From: JAHDCJ01 sp039028895
GTDB taxonomy: Bacteria > Bacteroidota > Bacteroidia > Chitinophagales > Saprospiraceae
Assembly (NCBI GenBank): GCA_039028895.1
Contig: JBCCHF010000004.1
Span: 62,001-126,000 of the forward strand
Length of the DNA: 64,000 bases
Reading direction: 5' to 3'
Shown: positions 1 through 8,184 of the stretch, piece by piece
Position numbering within the stretch: the stretch's first letter is position 1
Layout: each line of letters opens with the position of its first letter
Program-made: the position numbers and the translations under genes
Notes under the pieces: model-generated
Databases searched by the model: none
What the model saw: only the letters and a program-made list of their open reading frames with translations
What the model was told of the DNA's origin: nothing

Positions 1-1476
1 GCCCTGGGTAGTACAGTAAAACCTGAGCAAAGATTTACAGGTCATGACTGGTTTACAAAAACCATGATCGTCAAAACTGTAGGCCAGGAAAATAAGGTAG
101 GCAGCAAGTCTGTCGAAATGGCCGATGGTATGATCAAGGTAATGCCTCACGCCAGCCTTACGGCAAACCTGAGTATGACTATCGCTAATGCCGGCACAAA
201 AGATATTGAGCAGGTAAGCATGGTGCCCAAGTTAATGGCTTTGGAAGGCATGGAAATGCTAAACTTTGGAGATACCAAAAAAGATGTTTATGGCAGTCCA
301 AATGTATTGGAGTTAACCAATATTCAGGGCGATGCCAATCTAAAAGACAATCCGCTCGAGATCATGCTCAACACCACACTCGGAGAGGATGAGGACATGC
401 TGCCCCTGACTTTCGATGGTGAACACTTGCTACCAATAGGAGAAGCGATAAAACAAGAAGACGGCACTGTTAAAGTGGAGATTCGTCACCTTCCGGAAAC
501 ACAAACCGTTAACCGGAAAAGCGTTACCAAGGCCTTGAAAATGGTATTCATGAAGCTGGTATTACGCAAAACGGATCTCACAAAATTATGCTGGGTCGAC
601 TATAGCGGCGATAAACCTAAGCGCGTTGAAAACGGTGTAGCCGAAAAGGTGGCTTCCGCAAAAAATATCATCATGGTTATCCATGGAATCATAGGTGACA
701 CCATCGGACAATGCGAATGCATGCAGCGAGCCGTTGAGGAAGGGTCTTTCGACCTCGTTCTTTCTTTTGATTACGAAAATCTCAATACCCCAATCGAACA
801 AACCGCCCAATTTCTCAAAGATAAACTGATTGCAGCTGGCCTGGATGAAGGTCACAACAAAAACTTCTGGATTCTCGCTCATTCAATGGGTGGCCTTGTG
901 TCCAGGTATTTTATCGAGATACTGAACGGCAAGGCGATGGTTCGACACCTGATTATGGCAGGCACACCAAATGGCGGTTCATCTATTGGCGATTTAACAA
1001 CATATCGCGATTCGGCGATCACCCTCATGGGGTTTGTTTTGAACAGCTTTTCCGGTCTGGCAGTCCTTCCCTACCTGGCCCTTTTGCGTACCGTTTTAAA
1101 AGGTTCTCAGAAGGTTACCTATACCCTGGGGCAAATGAAAGAGAAGGGCAGTCAATTTATTAAGACACTTGAAAATAGTGCTCCTCCCGGTATACCATAT
1201 AGTATCATTGCTGGTCACCTATTCGAATTTATTGACAAGGACGAGGATGCTAAATCTCTGATGGATAAAATGTTTAAAATGGGCGGTAAGCTATTTTACG
1301 GAGACAGGCCCAATGACCTTGCCGTAGCCGTCGAGAGTATTAAGCATGTTCATCATGATAGTGTAGCTACTGAAAGAGTAGTTGATCTTCCCGGCCATCA
1401 CCTGAACTATTTCTCCCTCGAAGAAAGTGTAGATATAATTTATGATATTATTCAAAAGGGCATAGACGATAAATAA
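1..1476 (+). CDS. Alpha/beta-hydrolase (lipase-like, DUF7379-type), 5' truncated
   Basis: The reading frame is open to the first base of the window, so the gene starts upstream; the ATG at 64 is only an internal methionine. The visible protein has an N-terminal beta-rich region, then an alpha/beta-hydrolase core: a strand ending VIHGIIGD (oxyanion region), the nucleophile elbow AHSMGG with its serine, and AGTPNGGSSIGDL, as in lipases and PGAP1-like proteins. An HHDSV segment and the final GHHLNYF may supply the catalytic histidine. Hydrolase domains of this type are known next to or fused with CHAT and caspase-like peptidases in Bacteroidota and Cyanobacteria. The caspase-like gene follows after 8 bp, so co-transcription is likely. 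Substrate unknown. The hydrolase fold is firm; the DUF7379 assignment is moderate. Confidence 0.75.
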   Translation, partial: ALGSTVKPEQRFTGHDWFTKTMIVKTVGQENKVGSKSVEMADGMIKVMPHASLTANLSMTIANAGTKDIEQVSMVPKLMALEGMEMLNFGDTKKDVYGSPNVLELTNIQGDANLKDNPLEIMLNTTLGEDEDMLPLTFDGEHLLPIGEAIKQEDGTVKVEIRHLPETQTVNRKSVTKALKMVFMKLVLRKTDLTKLCWVDYSGDKPKRVENGVAEKVASAKNIIMVIHGIIGDTIGQCECMQRAVEEGSFDLVLSFDYENLNTPIEQTAQFLKDKLIAAGLDEGHNKNFWILAHSMGGLVSRYFIEILNGKAMVRHLIMAGTPNGGSSIGDLTTYRDSAITLMGFVLNSFSGLAVLPYLALLRTVLKGSQKVTYTLGQMKEKGSQFIKTLENSAPPGIPYSIIAGHLFEFIDKDEDAKSLMDKMFKMGGKLFYGDRPNDLAVAVESIKHVHHDSVATERVVDLPGHHLNYFSLEESVDIIYDIIQKGIDDK

Positions 1477-1484
1477 CACATGGA

Positions 1485-2573
1485 ATGGCACTTGAAAGGG
1501 AGAAAGCATTAGGCAGTACCATAAAAAAGGAAGATAAAGCACCGGTAAAAAACAGGACTAATCACCTTTTTGTAATCGGTATTGACGAATATAAATATCA
1601 TCCAAAATTGCATAATTGCAAGAGAGATTGCAACAAGCTGATTGAGGTGCTAACGACCAAATATGATTTCTCAATTGATCATGTTGTCAAACGTTATGAC
1701 GCGGAGGCTACCTATACAAATATCCTTGATCAGTTAGAAACTTATTCGACCACCCTGGGAGAACTCGATAACCTGATCGTCTATTTCTCCGGCCACGGTT
1801 ATCGGAATGATATTACTGACATTGGGTATTGGGTGCCAGTCGAAGCCACTAAGGAGACCAAGGATTTTGTGCCGAATAGCCTAATTAGGGATTATATTGA
1901 AATCAACAAAGCTCACCACATCTTCCTGATCCTGGATTCTTGTTTTTCAGGTAAATTATTCTCCCAATTCAAATCGATTCAGGAAGTATATGACCGGATG
2001 GAAGCTGATCCTTCCAGATGGGCCTTGACTGCTGGACGGGATGAAGTCGTTACCGAAGGGGCCTTAGGCGATCACAGTCCATTCGCCAAAAGCCTTATCG
2101 GCTTCCTCGACAGGACAGAAACAGCCATTTCCACACAACTGCTTTGCGCAAAAATGGTAGAAGCAGTGGGTTCCAATTCTGGTCAACTCCCACGGGGCGA
2201 ACCGCTAAATGGGGTTGGTCATCAAGGCGGGCAATTCATTTTTCGTAGAAAAGCGGTCTCACAGTCCGATCGTATCGATAAACCTGAGGAACTGGAAACC
2301 CTCAGCAAACAAACCAAAGAGCATTCTGAGAAAACGCCAACAGAAAAAGTCGATACTTCTGAAACTCTCGACTTCATCCAAAAGCTAGAGCTTAAAGGCC
2401 TCATAGGCGAAGCTGAAGCCTGGAACGAAAAACTCAGCTATCTCCGCAGTACTCATGCCGCCATGGCCGAAGGCGCTCACAAATTCCAGATAAAAATGGA
2501 AATCCGACAAACAGAAAAGGAATTGGCTGCGGTTGTAGAGAAGATTAAGGCTGTGCAGGATCGGAATGGCTGA
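1485..2573 (+). CDS. Caspase-like (peptidase C14/metacaspase) protein
   Basis: 362 aa. Residues 27-240 form a caspase fold: a first strand HLFVIGIDEY, the catalytic His104 in VYFSGHGYRND and the catalytic Cys153 in LILDSCFSGKLF. Both dyad residues are present, so the enzyme should be active; the family cleaves after Arg/Lys or Asp. Residues about 255-295 are a polar linker. Residues 297-362 are predicted helical and charged, in the place where effector-associated adaptor domains sit in conflict systems, but the family was not recognised. No signal peptide, so cytoplasmic. The gene starts 8 bp after the hydrolase. An earlier out-of-frame ATG at 1480 was discounted. Its role in regulated proteolysis or cell death is inferred from the family. 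Confidence 0.85.
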   Translation: MALEREKALGSTIKKEDKAPVKNRTNHLFVIGIDEYKYHPKLHNCKRDCNKLIEVLTTKYDFSIDHVVKRYDAEATYTNILDQLETYSTTLGELDNLIVYFSGHGYRNDITDIGYWVPVEATKETKDFVPNSLIRDYIEINKAHHIFLILDSCFSGKLFSQFKSIQEVYDRMEADPSRWALTAGRDEVVTEGALGDHSPFAKSLIGFLDRTETAISTQLLCAKMVEAVGSNSGQLPRGEPLNGVGHQGGQFIFRRKAVSQSDRIDKPEELETLSKQTKEHSEKTPTEKVDTSETLDFIQKLELKGLIGEAEAWNEKLSYLRSTHAAMAEGAHKFQIKMEIRQTEKELAAVVEKIKAVQDRNG

Positions 2574-2968
2574 TTGCAGTTGGCGGTTGCCGTATTGAAT
2601 ACTTCAAAATATTCTATCTAAAATCTTTCAACAAGTTCAACCCTGTACACCACATACAGTAAACTGCCGACTGAGTATTCCCAATTCCAAAGTGACTTTC
2701 ACCCAAATCCACCGTCTAAACATCGAATTTAGCCAAAGATATAATTGCAACCTATTTCTTTGTTTTCATGGTTACGATTTCAAATTTTCGTAATTCCATA
2801 AGTCTTAATCTGACTTTTTAGTCCGAACAAAGCTCAGCGAAGCACCCGGTATTTCCTGGTGCTTTTTTTTTATTTTTCCGAAAGCGTTGTCATCTTTGTT
2901 TTACACTGCTTCGGGAAGCTGTCGTTTTTGCCAAATCAGCTCCGCTAAGCTCCAAAAGCCCAATCACC
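2574..2968. other. 395-bp intergenic region
   Basis: No credible gene was seen. It begins with a GGCGGTTGCCG-type segment often seen as dispersed sequence at gene ends in such genomes, is AT-rich in the middle, and carries a rho-independent terminator at 2840-2872. A CATCTTTG at 2891-2898, one mismatch from the Bacteroidota -7 consensus TAnnTTTG, could be the promoter of the gene starting at 2969. Confidence 0.5.
2840..2872 (+). terminator. Rho-independent terminator
   Basis: Arms AAGCACC (2840-2846) and GGTGCTT (2858-2864) can extend by a GG/CC pair around a TATTT loop, followed by a run of T. It lies 270 bp after the caspase-like gene and before the gamma-glutamyltransferase gene, so it insulates the two units. 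Confidence 0.7.
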
Positions 2969-4657
2969 ATGAAAAAATCAATTTTCCTCTTTTGCATCAC
3001 CTTATTCACCTTTCAACTTATGGGACAAGACCGGATAACAGGGAAAGGCTTTGCCACCCGTTCTGAAGTAATTGCTAAAAATGGTATGGCTGCCACGAGC
3101 CACCCCCTCGCCACGCAGGTCGCACTGGACATATTGAAAGCTGGAGGCAATGCTGTCGATGCAGCTATTGCGGCTAACGCAGCCCTGGGGTTAATGGAAC
3201 CCACCGGATGTGGGATAGGAGGAGATATTTTTGCTATTCACTGGGATGCCAACACCCAAAAGCTTTATGGCCTGAATGGCAGTGGCCGTTCTCCAAAATC
3301 TCTTACGCTCGATTATTTCCTGGAAAAGGATATGAAGAAAATACCAGCTTACGGCCCGCTTCCTGTCTCAGTGCCAGGCACTGTTGATGGTTGGTTTGAG
3401 TTGCATGACAAATTTGGCTCAATGCCAATGTCAGACATCCTCCAACCTGCAATTAACTATGCACGCGAAGGATTTCCGGTAACGGAGTTAATTGCTTATT
3501 ACATTCAGCGTACCGCAAAACGCTTCCACGACATGCCCAATTTCGCCGAGGTTTGGATGCCAGGAGGAGAAGCCCCGAAAAAAGGAGACCTCTTCAAAAA
3601 TCCTGATCTGGCCAATACCTATGAACAAATAGCCAAAGGTGGCAGAGACGCTTTCTATAAGGGTGATATGGCCAAAACCATGGCTAATTTCATCAAAGAA
3701 CAAGGTGGTTTTCTTTCCTATGAAGACCTTGCCACTCACGAATCAGAATGGATCGATCCGGTATCGACCAACTACCGGGGTTATGATGTTTGGGAACTGC
3801 CACCAAACGGACAGGGCATTGCAGCACTTCAGATTCTCAACATCCTTGAGAGATATGATATTGCTTCAATGGGATTCGGCAGTGCAGAATATATTCACCT
3901 TTTCACAGAAGCTAAAAAATTAGCTTATGAAGACAGAGCAAAATATTATGCAGATCCGGCATTTAATGACATTCCTGTAAAGGAACTCATTTCAAAATCT
4001 TATGCCGACAAAAGGAATGAGCTGATCAATCCTAACCGGGCAGCACGCACTTATGACGCAGGGAAATTGCAAACGGGCGAAACCATTTACATGACTGTTG
4101 CCGACAAGGATGGTAATATGATCTCCCTGATTCAAAGTAATTACCGAGGAATGGGCTCGGGTATGGTGCCAGAAGGACTGGGTTTCATGCTTCAGGACAG
4201 AGCCGAACTTTTTACCCTGGAAAAAGGACATTTCAACGTTTACGAGCCAGGGAAACGCCCTTTTCATACGATCATACCTGCATTCGTTACAAAAGACGGT
4301 AAACCATTTATGAGTTTTGGCGTTATGGGAGGCGGTATGCAACCACAGGGGCATGTGCAGATACTGGTCAACATGATTGATTTTGGTATGAACCTCCAGG
4401 AAGCCGGAGACGCCCCGCGCATTCAGCATAAAGGTTCTTCTGAACCAACCGGATCTGTCATGACTGATGGAGGAACGCTAAATCTTGAATCAGGCATTGA
4501 CTACTCTGTAATCAGGACGTTGATGAGCATCGGGCATAAAGTCGTTTGGGATCTTGGCAGCTACGGAGGCTACCAGGCCATCATGTACAATGAAAAGCAA
4601 GGCGTTTACTACGGGGCTTCTGAATCCAGAAAAGATGGACAGGCTGCCGGTTATTAA
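2969..4657 (+). CDS. Gamma-glutamyltransferase-family protein (YwrD-like Ntn hydrolase)
   Basis: 562 aa with a signal peptide (residues 1-19, cleaved about ..QLMGQ|DR), so periplasmic or exported. The Ntn-hydrolase GGT fold is shown by GNAVDAAIAANAALG, EPTGCGIGGD, the autoprocessing site before Thr372 in GETIYMTVADKDGN, and the C-terminal GASESRKDGQAAGY. Autocleavage would give a large N-terminal and a small C-terminal subunit with Thr372 as nucleophile. The nucleophile context is T-I-Y-M-T rather than the T-T-H-x-S of E. coli GGT, and the following SNYRGMGSGMVPEGLGFMLQ resembles the YwrD-like branch, whose true substrate is less certain than glutathione. Monocistronic, between a terminator and sucB. 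Confidence 0.85.
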   Translation: MKKSIFLFCITLFTFQLMGQDRITGKGFATRSEVIAKNGMAATSHPLATQVALDILKAGGNAVDAAIAANAALGLMEPTGCGIGGDIFAIHWDANTQKLYGLNGSGRSPKSLTLDYFLEKDMKKIPAYGPLPVSVPGTVDGWFELHDKFGSMPMSDILQPAINYAREGFPVTELIAYYIQRTAKRFHDMPNFAEVWMPGGEAPKKGDLFKNPDLANTYEQIAKGGRDAFYKGDMAKTMANFIKEQGGFLSYEDLATHESEWIDPVSTNYRGYDVWELPPNGQGIAALQILNILERYDIASMGFGSAEYIHLFTEAKKLAYEDRAKYYADPAFNDIPVKELISKSYADKRNELINPNRAARTYDAGKLQTGETIYMTVADKDGNMISLIQSNYRGMGSGMVPEGLGFMLQDRAELFTLEKGHFNVYEPGKRPFHTIIPAFVTKDGKPFMSFGVMGGGMQPQGHVQILVNMIDFGMNLQEAGDAPRIQHKGSSEPTGSVMTDGGTLNLESGIDYSVIRTLMSIGHKVVWDLGSYGGYQAIMYNEKQGVYYGASESRKDGQAAGY

Positions 4658-4709
4658 ACTGAAAATCGTACTTTTACACCCCGGCATGTACGATGTCGGA
4701 GTTTTAAAT

Positions 4710-4725
4710 TTTTGCAATTGCAAAA
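4710..4725. promoter_or_regulatory. 16-bp perfect palindrome upstream of sucB
   Basis: TTTTGCAATTGCAAAA is perfectly self-complementary and lies 52 bp before the sucB start in a 120-bp intergenic gap. It could be an operator for a dimeric regulator; no regulator is adjacent. A TAATTTAG at 4729-4736 is one base off the -7 consensus, so the palindrome would overlap the -33 side of such a promoter. Confidence 0.35.
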
Positions 4726-4777
4726 GTGTAATTTAGCCTCGGACTTCGAGGTATAAAAGTCTAACAACAAATTCTTT

Positions 4778-6022
4778 ATGAGCATAGTAGAAATGCGTGT
4801 CCCCACGATCGGGGAATCCATCAACGAAGTTACCCTTTCACAATGGTTAAAAAAGGATGGCGAGTATGTAGAACGAGACGAAGCCATTTGTGAATTCGAA
4901 TCCGATAAAGCGACTTTGGAATTTCCTGCTGAAGTTTCAGGCAAGCTGATCCATGTAGCCAAAGAAGACGATGACCTTGAGATCGGCGCACTTGTCGCTA
5001 AAATTGATACTTCGGTAGCAGGCAGCAATGGCACGCCACACGCCGAGGCACCGAAAAAAGAAGAAGCACCTAAGCAAGAAAAACCTTCAGCTACTGAGCC
5101 AACTAAAGAAAGCCATGCGGCAGGTCACCCCTCCCCTGCAGCAGCAAAGTTAATGGCAGAGAATAACCTGACCTCGGCAGACATCGCAGGTACAGGAAAA
5201 GATGGCCGGATAACCAAGGAAGATGTCGTTAAGGCGATTAAGGCAAAATCAACGGCCCCAGCCCAAAAAGAAGAAAAGCCTGCTCTAGCTGAAAAACCAG
5301 CTACTATTAGCACTTCGTTCAGCAGAGACACCGAGCGCAAGAAAATGAGCAGAATGCGCCGTACTATTGCACGACGCCTGGTTTCTGCAAAGAACAATAC
5401 AGCGATGCTGACTACCTTCAACGAGGTTGACCTTTCTGAGGTAATGGCCATGAGGAAGAAATACCAGGAACGTTTCGTGGAGAAATATGGCATCAAATTG
5501 GGCTTTATGTCCATATTCGCCAAAGCATGCGCTAAAGTGCTTATGGAAATGCCGGATGTTAATGCGGCACTTGATGGAGATCACCTGATTTACCACGATT
5601 ACGCTGACATCTCCATTGCTATTTCGACACCTAATGGGCTTGTCGTTCCTCCGGTACACAACGTAGAGTCATTGCATTATGCTGATATCGAGAAAAAGAT
5701 CAAGGAATTGGCCATTAAAGCACGTGAAGGTACGCTCACGCTTGACGAAATGACGGGCGGCACCTTTACGATTACCAATGGTGGTATTTTCGGATCAATG
5801 ATGAGTACACCGATTCTCAATGAGCCGCAATCTGCTATCCTGGGTATGCATAATATCCTGCAGCGCCCAGTTGCCATCAACGGAGCAGTTGAAATCAGGC
5901 CAATGATGTATTTGGCGCTCTCCTATGACCACCGTGTAATTGATGGCAGCACCTCTGTTACATTCCTAGTAAAAGTTAAAAAACTACTTGAAGATCCATT
6001 ATCAATGATGCTTGATCTCTAA
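4778..6022 (+). CDS. sucB: 2-oxoglutarate dehydrogenase E2, dihydrolipoyl succinyltransferase
   Basis: 414 aa, the usual length. Transfers the succinyl group from E1 to CoA in the TCA-cycle 2-oxoglutarate dehydrogenase complex. Domains: lipoyl domain 1-78 with the lipoylated Lys44 in ESDKATLEF; Ala/Pro/Glu/Lys-rich linker; peripheral subunit-binding domain about 115-157 (PSPAAAKLM...GRITKEDV); second linker; catalytic domain about 185-414 with the DHRVIDG histidine-aspartate motif. EVTLSQWLKKDGEYV at the lipoyl domain favours the succinyl type over the pyruvate type. E1 (sucA) is not in the window; E3 (lpdA) follows two genes on. The guanine deaminase gene starts 4 bp after the stop. Confidence 0.92.
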   Translation: MSIVEMRVPTIGESINEVTLSQWLKKDGEYVERDEAICEFESDKATLEFPAEVSGKLIHVAKEDDDLEIGALVAKIDTSVAGSNGTPHAEAPKKEEAPKQEKPSATEPTKESHAAGHPSPAAAKLMAENNLTSADIAGTGKDGRITKEDVVKAIKAKSTAPAQKEEKPALAEKPATISTSFSRDTERKKMSRMRRTIARRLVSAKNNTAMLTTFNEVDLSEVMAMRKKYQERFVEKYGIKLGFMSIFAKACAKVLMEMPDVNAALDGDHLIYHDYADISIAISTPNGLVVPPVHNVESLHYADIEKKIKELAIKAREGTLTLDEMTGGTFTITNGGIFGSMMSTPILNEPQSAILGMHNILQRPVAINGAVEIRPMMYLALSYDHRVIDGSTSVTFLVKVKKLLEDPLSMMLDL

Positions 6023-6026
6023 GCCT

Positions 6027-6506
6027 ATGATTAGCGAAGAAGATAAAGCCTTTTTACGCGAAGCTATCCGGCTTTCTATCGAAAATGTCAATGAAGACGC
6101 TGGTGGTCCTTTTGGTGCTGTAATTGTAAAAGATGGAGAAATCATCGCAAAAGGATCCAACAAGGTAACTGTTATCAACGATCCTACGGCTCATGCCGAG
6201 GTAATGGCCATCAGGAATGCATGTGCAGAACTTGAAGACTTCAACCTTGAGGGCTGTACCATTTACACCAGTTGCGAACCTTGCCCAATGTGTTTATCAG
6301 CAATCTACTGGGCTCGGGTCGAACGTATTGTTTATGCCAATAGTCGTCAGGATGCCGCCGCTATTGGCTTTGACGACAACTTCCTTTACAACGAGATTCC
6401 AAAACCTTTGGAGGAAAGAAACATTCCCATTGAACAAACTTTGGCTGACGAGGCGATCAAAGCCTTCAAGCTTTGGGAAAAAGATGATGATAAAGTTCAT
6501 TATTAA
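6027..6506 (+). CDS. guaD: Guanine deaminase (cytidine-deaminase fold)
   Basis: 159 aa. Hydrolyses guanine to xanthine and ammonia. Zinc-site motifs are intact: TAHAEVMAI (His ligand and catalytic Glu) and TSCEPCPMC (two Cys ligands). GGPFGAVIVKDG, AIYWARVERI and GFDDNFLYNEI, with a C-terminus ending in K-V-H-Y, match the Bacillus GuaD type better than tRNA adenosine deaminase TadA. The ATG at 6027 was chosen; a TTG at 6012 in frame would overlap sucB and adds five unconserved residues. It is probably co-transcribed with sucB, an unusual partner for a purine salvage enzyme. Confidence 0.88.
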   Translation: MISEEDKAFLREAIRLSIENVNEDAGGPFGAVIVKDGEIIAKGSNKVTVINDPTAHAEVMAIRNACAELEDFNLEGCTIYTSCEPCPMCLSAIYWARVERIVYANSRQDAAAIGFDDNFLYNEIPKPLEERNIPIEQTLADEAIKAFKLWEKDDDKVHY

Positions 6507-6531
6507 AGCCTTCCAAACATTCAATTTTCAA

Positions 6532-6539
6532 TACATTTG
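6532..6539 (+). promoter_or_regulatory. Candidate promoter -7 element for lpdA
   Basis: TACATTTG fits the Bacteroidota consensus TAnnTTTG and lies 136 bp before lpdA. No clear -33 TTG is visible. It suggests lpdA has its own promoter and a leader of about 130 nt. Confidence 0.35.
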
Positions 6540-6631
6540 TGGCGTAATGCGTTTTGGTTCTGAAAACGGCAATCTCGATCTTGATTCTGGTATCAAAACC
6601 ATTCAAATCAAACGTTGTTAAAACAAAAGAA

Positions 6632-6645
6632 CCGGAACATTCCGG
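6632..6645. promoter_or_regulatory. 14-bp dyad upstream of lpdA
   Basis: CCGGAA-CA-TTCCGG, a perfect 6-bp inverted repeat, ends 30 bp before the lpdA start. It could be an operator or an RNA hairpin in the leader; no T-run follows, so it is not a terminator. Confidence 0.35.
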
Positions 6646-6675
6646 AAGTGAAATTCGGCTTAATCTACATTTATT

Positions 6676-8079
6676 ATGAAATACGACATCACAGTTATCG
6701 GGTCAGGACCAGGCGGATACGTTGCAGCTATTCGTTGTGCACAACTTGGCATGAAAACAGCCATTATTGAACGCTATCCCAGTCTTGGAGGAACCTGCCT
6801 GAATGTGGGCTGCATTCCATCAAAAGCCCTGTTGGACTCTTCGGAACATTATCATAATGCGGAAGTTTCATTTGAACGTCACGGCATTAATCTTACTGGT
6901 CTCAAGGTCAATATGCCGCAAATGATCAAAAGGAAAGACGATGTCGTAGCACAGACCGTCAAAGGTGTTGAATTCCTGATGAAAAAGAATAAAATCGACG
7001 TCTATTACGGCCATGGAAGTTTTGAATCTGCCAATAAGATCAGCATAGCCAAAGATGATGGGTCAACTGAAACTATAGAAACGAATAAAACGATCATAGC
7101 TACAGGGTCAAAACCAATTACTCCGGCCTGGGCCAACTATGATAAAAAAAGGATCATCACTTCCACTGAAGCTCTCAATATCCAAAAAGTCCCTAAGACT
7201 ATGTCTATCATTGGCGCTGGTGTCATTGGTCTTGAGTTAGGATCTGTATTTGCCCGACTTGGCACAGAAGTCCATGTCGTGGAATATCTTGATTCGGCTA
7301 TTGCCGGAATGGACAAGGATATGGGGAGAGAACTGACTCGTTCGTTGAAAAAACTGGGCCTCAAGTTTCATTTCAGCCATATGGTTAAGGAGGTGACTTC
7401 CACTGCTCGAAAAACTAAATTGGTTGCAGAACATCGCGAATCAAAAAAACCTCTTGAAATTTCGGCAGACTATTGTCTTGTAGCGATCGGAAGACGTCCC
7501 TACACTGATAATCTAGGTCTCGATAAAGCAGGTGTAAAGCTTGAAGACAGAGGTCGTGTGGAGGTTGATCATCACTTGCAGACGAATGTGCCTGGCATCT
7601 ACGCTATCGGGGATGTGATTAAAGGGGCGATGTTAGCGCATAAAGCAGAAGAAGAAGGCGTTTATGTTGCCGAGCTGGTTGCTGGTCAAAAGCCTCACGT
7701 CGATTACAATCTCATTCCTGGAGTCGTTTATACCTGGCCGGAAGTAGCAGGTGTAGGAAAAACAGAACAGGAGTTGAAGGAAGCCGACATTCCGATAAAA
7801 ATCGGAAAATTCCCTTTCAGAGCCCTGGGCCGCGCCCGTGCAAGTATGGACCTTGAGGGATTGGTTAAGGTGATTGCCCACAAAGAGACGGATGAAATAT
7901 TAGGCGTCCATATGATCGGGCCAAGAGCGGCTGACATGATCGCTGAAGCTGTGGTGGCTATGGAATATCGAGCTACAGCGGAAGATATATCTCGCATGAG
8001 TCATGCCCATCCGACGTTTACAGAAGCTATTAAGGAAGCAGCGTTAGCAGCGACAGATAACAGGGCGTTGCATATGTAG
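6676..8079 (+). CDS. lpdA: Dihydrolipoyl dehydrogenase (E3)
   Basis: 467 aa, typical length. FAD-dependent enzyme that reoxidises dihydrolipoamide on E2 with NAD+. FAD motif GSGPGGY (9-15), redox disulfide Cys41/Cys46 in GGTCLNVGCIPSK, NAD-binding GAGVIGLELGSV, the second FAD motif YAIGDV, and the C-terminal His-Glu dyad region HAHPTFTE. Cytoplasmic. It serves the SucB complex encoded just upstream and probably other 2-oxoacid dehydrogenases or the glycine cleavage system. Confidence 0.95.
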   Translation: MKYDITVIGSGPGGYVAAIRCAQLGMKTAIIERYPSLGGTCLNVGCIPSKALLDSSEHYHNAEVSFERHGINLTGLKVNMPQMIKRKDDVVAQTVKGVEFLMKKNKIDVYYGHGSFESANKISIAKDDGSTETIETNKTIIATGSKPITPAWANYDKKRIITSTEALNIQKVPKTMSIIGAGVIGLELGSVFARLGTEVHVVEYLDSAIAGMDKDMGRELTRSLKKLGLKFHFSHMVKEVTSTARKTKLVAEHRESKKPLEISADYCLVAIGRRPYTDNLGLDKAGVKLEDRGRVEVDHHLQTNVPGIYAIGDVIKGAMLAHKAEEEGVYVAELVAGQKPHVDYNLIPGVVYTWPEVAGVGKTEQELKEADIPIKIGKFPFRALGRARASMDLEGLVKVIAHKETDEILGVHMIGPRAADMIAEAVVAMEYRATAEDISRMSHAHPTFTEAIKEAALAATDNRALHM

Positions 8080-8184
8080 GATATTTTTAATTGAAAATGC
8101 CTGATTCCTGATTCTAATGTCATGCAGCAAACAGGCAACTGCAAACTGGAGATTGTCAACTCTCCAAAAGCAGACAGGTAGCAA

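Noticed and set aside
64..66. ATG at 64 as the start of the first hydrolase gene
   Set aside because: The same frame is open back to base 1 and encodes 21 plausible residues, so the gene is truncated by the window.
2840..2872. Riboswitch before the gamma-glutamyltransferase gene
   Set aside because: The structure is a single hairpin with a T run, a simple terminator; no conserved aptamer was recognised.
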